NCBI GenBank assembly: GCA_025464585.1 | Contig: JAODGL010000156.1 | Span: 1 to 10,151, forward strand | Direction of reading: 5' to 3' | DNA length: 10,151 nt | Source: Methanosarcinales archaeon | GTDB taxonomy: Archaea; Halobacteriota; Syntropharchaeia; Alkanophagales; Methanospirareceae | Made by a program: the position numbers and the translations under genes | Part shown: positions 7,520 through 10,151 of the stretch, one piece after another | Layout: each line of letters begins with the position of its first letter | How positions within the stretch are numbered: position 1 is the stretch's first letter | Notes under the pieces: model-generated | The model's database searches: none | What the model saw: the letters and a program-made list of their open reading frames with translations, nothing else | What the model was told of the DNA's origin: nothing

Positions 7520-8692
7520 TCAATAGACGCATTCGCGCAGCACTGAAATCACCCTGTCTATCTGCTCCTTACTTATAACCAGTGGCGGCACCAGCCTTAT
7601 CACAGTATCAGACGTGCAATTAATCAAAATTCTTCTTTCAAGCGCCTTCTCCACCATCTCACCGCAGGGCTTCATTAACGCCAGCCCTATCATCAGCCCT
7701 CTCCCTCTTATTTCCTTCACTGTCAGGTTTGAATCTATCCCGTCCTCGTGCACCTTTTCCATGAAATATCTACCGAGTTCTCTTGACCTTTCCACTAACC
7801 TTTCCTCTTCTATTACTTTTATAGACGCCAATGCCGCCGCACATGCCAGCGGATTGCCGCCAAAGGTTGAGGCATGCTCGCTGGTTTGAAATTCTACTCC
7901 CTCTTTTGCGAGCATTGCTCCAATTGGAAAACCAGCACCGAGCGCTTTCGCTACCGTCATTATATCAGGCTCTACACCCTCATACTCCTTACAAAACCAT
8001 CTCCCGGTGCGACCAAAACCTGTCTGTATCTCATCTAAAATCAACAAAACACCTTTCTCTTCGCATATCTCTCGAACCTCCTTCAAATAGCCTTCTGATG
8101 GAATTATTATCCCTGTTTCGCCCTGAATAGGCTCTAATATAACCGCGGCAGTATCCACATCAATCGCCTCTCTAATTGCCTCTGCATCATTGTATCGCAC
8201 AAATTTCACTCCGTTCAGCAGTAAAGGTTCAAATACGCTTCTGAATTTTGTTTCAAACGTCACACTCAAAGAACCTAATGTTCGACCGTGAAAACTGCCT
8301 TCCGCAGCGATAAAGTTATGCTTCCCGGTCACTTTACTTGCCAACTTCAGCGCGGCTTCCACACTTTCTGCTCCCGAATTACAGAAGAACACCTTGTCCA
8401 TACCGCTTATTCCTGAAAGCTTCTCTGCAAGTTCCACCTGTGGCTCCGTATAATACAGATTCGAGGTGTGCATGAGCTTCTCAGCTTGCTCTTTTATCGC
8501 GTTCACCACTACTGGATGGCAATACCCTACTGCGTTTACTGCGATGCCGCCGACACAATCTATATACTCTCTTCCAACTGAATCCTTTACCGTTGCTCCT
8601 TTTCCCTCTCGTAGCACTATTCGTGGTCTCTTGTACGTCTGCATCATGTATTTCTTTTCTTTTTCAAAAACCTCTTCTGGCGATGAAAACAT
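7520..8692 (-). CDS. argD: Acetylornithine aminotransferase
   Basis: A class-III PLP aminotransferase of 390 residues, the usual ArgD length. It converts N-acetylglutamate semialdehyde and glutamate to N-acetylornithine and 2-oxoglutarate in arginine synthesis; some archaeal homologues also act on lysine intermediates. Landmarks: GGIAVNAVGYCHP (48-60), NSGAES (105-110) for PLP phosphate, FHGRTLGS (134-141), EPIQGE (187-192), the PLP-ring aspartate D220 in LDEIQTGFGRTGR, the Schiff-base lysine K249 in TVAKALGAGFPIGAM, and STFGGNPLAC (275-284). All key residues are present. The ATG at 8692 follows GGAGGT with 6-bp spacing, and that site overlaps the stop of the small upstream gene (stop-to-start gap of 4 bp), so the two are probably translated from one transcript. 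No other arginine gene is in the window. LysJ/ArgD specificity cannot be settled from sequence. Confidence 0.93.
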   Translation of the reverse strand: MFSSPEEVFEKEKKYMMQTYKRPRIVLREGKGATVKDSVGREYIDCVGGIAVNAVGYCHPVVVNAIKEQAEKLMHTSNLYYTEPQVELAEKLSGISGMDKVFFCNSGAESVEAALKLASKVTGKHNFIAAEGSFHGRTLGSLSVTFETKFRSVFEPLLLNGVKFVRYNDAEAIREAIDVDTAAVILEPIQGETGIIIPSEGYLKEVREICEEKGVLLILDEIQTGFGRTGRWFCKEYEGVEPDIMTVAKALGAGFPIGAMLAKEGVEFQTSEHASTFGGNPLACAAALASIKVIEEERLVERSRELGRYFMEKVHEDGIDSNLTVKEIRGRGLMIGLALMKPCGEMVEKALERRILINCTSDTVIRLVPPLVISKEQIDRVISVLRECVY

Positions 8693-8696
8693 TTTT

Positions 8697-8957
8697 TTAC
8701 CTCCGTTCTAATATATCCATAAATTTATATCGAAGTATTTCGTCCAAATTCCTCATATCTTCTGGCTCTATGCTTCTCAAATCCAGATGAGCTTGCCTAT
8801 ACTGCCTTTCTTTCACTTCTCTTACTTTTCTATACCACTCCTCGTTCATCAAACCCCAATATTCCACGATAGCTCTTAACTCTTCTTTTCTACGTGTCAA
8901 TTCCTTTTCCTTTTCACTTATTTCGAGTTCGGCGCGGTTTCTTCTTGCTAATTGCAA
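8697..8957 (-). CDS. Small charged helical protein, probably the 3' part of a frameshifted gene
   Basis: This frame encodes 86 residues from a TTG at 8957, but nothing resembling a ribosome site precedes that codon. The same frame stays open a further 46 bp or so upstream (reading NPLYGQYEQAINE), so the TTG is probably not the real start. The protein is rich in Glu, Arg and Lys and is predicted helical or coiled-coil over about residues 1-60 (RAELEISEKEKELTRRKEEL). It then has an aromatic patch (VEYWGLMNEEWYRKV) and a C-terminal segment EPEDMRNLDEILRYKFMDILERR. No family recognised. Its stop overlaps the argD ribosome site, so it would be co-transcribed with and ahead of argD. Together with the fragment at 8958-9051 it can be restored to a gene of about 116 codons. 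Confidence 0.55.
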   Translation of the reverse strand: MQLARRNRAELEISEKEKELTRRKEELRAIVEYWGLMNEEWYRKVREVKERQYRQAHLDLRSIEPEDMRNLDEILRYKFMDILERR

Positions 8958-9051
8958 TTCATTTATCGCCTGTTCATATTGCCCGTATAACGGATTTCGA
9001 TGTTTAAATGCTCATTTTCTTCTGCTTTTCGCAGAGCCTCGCTTCACTCAT
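8958..9051 (-). pseudogene. Frameshifted 5' part of the small helical gene
   Basis: An ATG at 9051 (minus) follows CAGGT by 6 bp and begins MSEA. Leaving out one 5-bp unit of the AGCGAGGC sequence near 9040 restores the frame MSEALRKAEENEHLNIE. Adding one A to the AAA run near 8996 then joins it to NPLYGQYEQAINE and on into the 86-residue frame downstream. Without both changes each frame stops quickly. This reads as a once continuous helical gene, or as sequencing or assembly errors in a homopolymer and a short repeat. The reconstruction is inference. Confidence 0.4.
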
Positions 9052-9058
9052 TTATATA
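9051..9058 (+). promoter_or_regulatory. TATA-like box of the PaREP1 module
   Basis: TTTATATA lies about 40 bp before the ATG at 9095. Transcription starting near 9080 would leave a leader of about 15 nt holding the AGAGGT ribosome site (9082-9087). Confidence 0.5.
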
Positions 9059-9073
9059 CCTGTATTATCTTAA

Positions 9074-9083
9074 ATAATATAAG
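9074..9083 (-). promoter_or_regulatory. TATA-like box for the argD transcript
   Basis: The minus strand reads CTTATATTAT about 25-30 bp before the ATG at 9051. It overlaps the leader of the divergent PaREP1 module, so the two promoters interleave within about 45 bp. Confidence 0.4.
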
Positions 9084-9094
9084 AGGTATTGAAA

Positions 9095-9505
9095 ATGGCA
9101 TTAATCATAGAAACGCTTTTATCAACAGGTCCCCTCCCTACACCTCCGGAAGGAGCAGTGAGGGCGTGTTTAGAAGTGCGAAAGGTCAATCTCTCACAGG
9201 CATACGAATTGGAGGATGGAACGATTGTTAGCGGAGAGATATTGGCGATAAAAGGTGGAGGATTGACCGAGAAAGAGAAAGAAATCATAAAGGAAATAGA
9301 AGGGAAGGAGATAGATCTTATATTATGGGTGTCTGCCCTTGGAAGTGTGGATTGGTTATATATTTCCAAGAATTCCTGGCTTATTTTTAGGGATTATGCG
9401 ATACTTCCAGGGATGGGATACACGCTTAAAGTGAAGCTGAGAGAAGCAAAGTATGAAGGAAAAACGGTGCCCATATTCCCGAAGAGGGATGTTATAGAAG
9501 GATGA
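9095..9505 (+). CDS. Unrecognised 136-residue protein coupled to a PaREP1/HEPN gene
   Basis: I do not recognise this protein. The ATG at 9095 is chosen over a TTG at 9089 because AGAGGT sits 7 bp before the ATG and too close to the TTG. No signal peptide or membrane helix is apparent. The N-terminal half is mixed (MALIIETLLSTGPLPTPPEG, then LEVRKVNLS), with a short charged helix LTEKEKEIIKEIEGKE at 57-72. It is followed by beta-like stretches IDLILWVSAL (73-82), DWLYISKNSWLIFRDY (86-101) and YTLKVKLREAKYEGKTVPIF (109-128). Trp79, Trp87 and Trp95 are notable in so small a protein. Its stop overlaps the start of the PaREP1-like gene as ATGA, so the two are made together. Antitoxin, RNA-binding partner or scaffold are all possible; none is shown by the sequence. 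Confidence 0.75.
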   Translation: MALIIETLLSTGPLPTPPEGAVRACLEVRKVNLSQAYELEDGTIVSGEILAIKGGGLTEKEKEIIKEIEGKEIDLILWVSALGSVDWLYISKNSWLIFRDYAILPGMGYTLKVKLREAKYEGKTVPIFPKRDVIEG

Positions 9506-9906
9506 GAATTGATGAAGAAGTTGTCTCAGAAATCGAAAAAAGAAGGAAACTTGCTGATCACTACTATGACAATTTCAGGAAATATTACGAGAATAAAAAT
9601 TATTCCAAAGCTTCTGAATTCCTTTGGGGATCGTTAAATGCGCTTGCTTATGCCATTGGATTGCTTCACGGTGAAAAGGTAAGTGATCATGGAAAGGTTG
9701 TGAATTTTATAAACGAGTTGGCAAACGTATATAAAGACGAAGAAATAGGGGGATGTTTGGCGTCCGCGCAAACTATCCATGCGAATTTCTTCCATGATTT
9801 CATGAATGATTCAATGTTTGAAGACAATAGAAGAAGAACCGAAAAACTGTTGGAGAAATTAGTGAAAATTCTGGATGCAGAGTTTAAAGCAAGTTTGGAA
9901 GGATAA
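9502..9906 (+). CDS. PaREP1-like HEPN-fold protein
   Basis: A 134-residue all-helical protein. The pattern KASEFLWGSLNALAYAIGLLHG (36-57), then SDHGKVVNFINELA (61-74) and TIHANFFHDFM (91-101), matches the archaeal PaREP1 family, a branch of the HEPN superfamily. There the ASEKLWGA-type helix, a central SH(D/R) and an (L/I)HANFY-type helix are diagnostic. HEPN proteins are often RNases or RNA-binding partners of nucleotidyltransferases in toxin-antitoxin and defence systems. The usual catalytic R-x4-6-H motif is not evident here. The nearest polar sets are H93/H98 and R110-R112, so nuclease activity is doubtful. It is translationally coupled to the unrecognised gene upstream and followed 20 bp later by a T-run terminator, so the pair is a self-contained two-gene unit. 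Confidence 0.75.
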   Translation: MRIDEEVVSEIEKRRKLADHYYDNFRKYYENKNYSKASEFLWGSLNALAYAIGLLHGEKVSDHGKVVNFINELANVYKDEEIGGCLASAQTIHANFFHDFMNDSMFEDNRRRTEKLLEKLVKILDAEFKASLEG

Positions 9907-9926
9907 ACTAACATATCCCGAAGAAA

Positions 9927-9938
9927 TTTTTTTCTTTT
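9927..9938 (+). terminator. Poly-T terminator of the PaREP1 module
   Basis: TTTTTTTCTTTT begins 20 bp after the PaREP1 stop. Archaeal RNA polymerase terminates at such T-runs without needing a hairpin. Confidence 0.6.
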
Positions 9939-10014
9939 GCATCATAGCTTCTGGAGAAGATGCTCAATAGATGAGGGGAAAATCCCAAATCACAAGCACC
10001 AAATAAGCCCTTAC

Positions 10015-10070
10015 AGGGTTTTCGGGGTGTGTGCCTCGTAACCTAATCAGCCAGAGGGTTAAAATCCCTC
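10015..10070 (+). other. Two adjacent RNA-like hairpins, one resembling a tRNA T-arm
   Basis: Hairpin one: CGGGG (10023-10027) pairs with CCTCG (10034-10038) around a TGTGTG loop, extended by GG/TT with AACC/T (10015-10020 with 10040-10044, one bulge). Hairpin two: GAGGG (10054-10058) pairs with CCCTC (10066-10070) around the seven-base loop TTAAAAT, which is the shape and nearly the sequence of a tRNA T-arm (C56 replaced by A). CTCGTAA at 10035-10041 resembles a Thr(CGT) anticodon loop, but its flanks do not pair as an anticodon stem, and no 5' acceptor complement of CTGCGCT is found upstream. It could be a degenerate tRNA, the end of a mobile element or part of an unknown RNA. Confidence 0.35.
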
Positions 10071-10083
10071 CTGCGCTTTTGAT

Positions 10084-10104
10084 AAAACTTTTTCTAAAAG
10101 TTTT
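10084..10104. repeat. Perfect 9-bp inverted repeat
   Basis: AAAACTTTT (10084-10092) and AAAAGTTTT (10096-10104) are exact reverse complements separated by TCT, followed by TTGGGG. It could fold as a small AT-rich hairpin or belong to a dispersed repeat. No gene assignable to it ends or starts inside the window. Confidence 0.6.
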
Positions 10105-10151
10105 TGGGGAAACTACTTCAAGATAGCGAATGTCAATTGGCTGTACAAGGG

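Noticed and set aside
7831..8130. Plus-strand open frame inside argD
   Set aside because: It is antisense to well-conserved argD coding sequence and has no protein-like motifs.
9960..9990. C/D box small RNA starting at TAGATGA
   Set aside because: The C-box match is imperfect and no properly spaced D box (CTGA) follows.
10015..10080. A complete tRNA gene, possibly Thr(CGT)
   Set aside because: Only a T-arm-like hairpin and an anticodon-loop-like heptamer are present. No anticodon stem, D-arm or 5' acceptor strand pairs correctly.
10060..10151. Open plus-strand frame of about 30 codons reaching the right edge
   Set aside because: No start codon or ribosome site is visible, and part of it is the inverted repeat. 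It could be the beginning of something beyond the window but cannot be supported.

Overview
The window looks like a chromosomal segment of a euryarchaeon that uses methyl-coenzyme M reductase chemistry (a methanogen, or an anaerobic methane or alkane oxidiser). The main evidence is a complete cfbE, the Mur-ligase-like enzyme of coenzyme F430 synthesis. Supporting signs are archaeal TATA-like boxes, near-leaderless starts mixed with strong Shine-Dalgarno sites (GGAGGTGAT at 1991-1999), N-glycosylation-rich secreted proteins, and a PaREP1/HEPN-type gene. An ANME-1-like origin is only a guess. No CRISPR array, insertion sequence, rRNA or complete tRNA was found.

Layout. (1) 1-1981, minus strand: two secreted surface proteins, probably one transcript. 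The first is a Cys-rich, sequon-rich 285-residue protein. The second is an Ig-like-domain protein that runs off the left edge. (2) 2000-2423: an intergenic stretch holding their promoter and, on the plus strand, a decayed GXGXG beta-helix fragment (FwdC or glutamate-synthase-domain-3 type). (3) 2424-3716, minus: cfbE. (4) 3771-6789, plus, divergent from cfbE: a GT4 glycosyltransferase, a membrane-anchored GT2 glycosyltransferase and an AglD/LPG-synthase-type membrane protein, tightly packed and probably an operon building a lipid-linked or surface glycan. (5) 6786-7460, minus: an unnamed multi-helix membrane protein whose stop codon overlaps the stop of the glycan operon. (6) 7520-9051, minus: argD, preceded with 4 bp spacing by a small charged helical gene whose 5' end appears frameshifted. 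(7) 9095-9906, plus: a two-gene ATGA-coupled module, an unrecognised 136-residue protein followed by a PaREP1/HEPN-like protein, with a poly-T terminator behind it. (8) 9940-10151: no convincing gene, but several RNA-like hairpins, including one resembling a tRNA T-arm, and a perfect 9-bp inverted repeat.

How the genes fit together: the two surface proteins and the glycan operon suggest cell-envelope work, and the exported proteins carry many potential N-glycosylation sites. cfbE and argD are housekeeping biosynthesis genes. The most likely undescribed element is the coupled pair at 9095-9906. It has the architecture of a small toxin-antitoxin-like or RNA-binding module, but its function cannot be read from the sequence.
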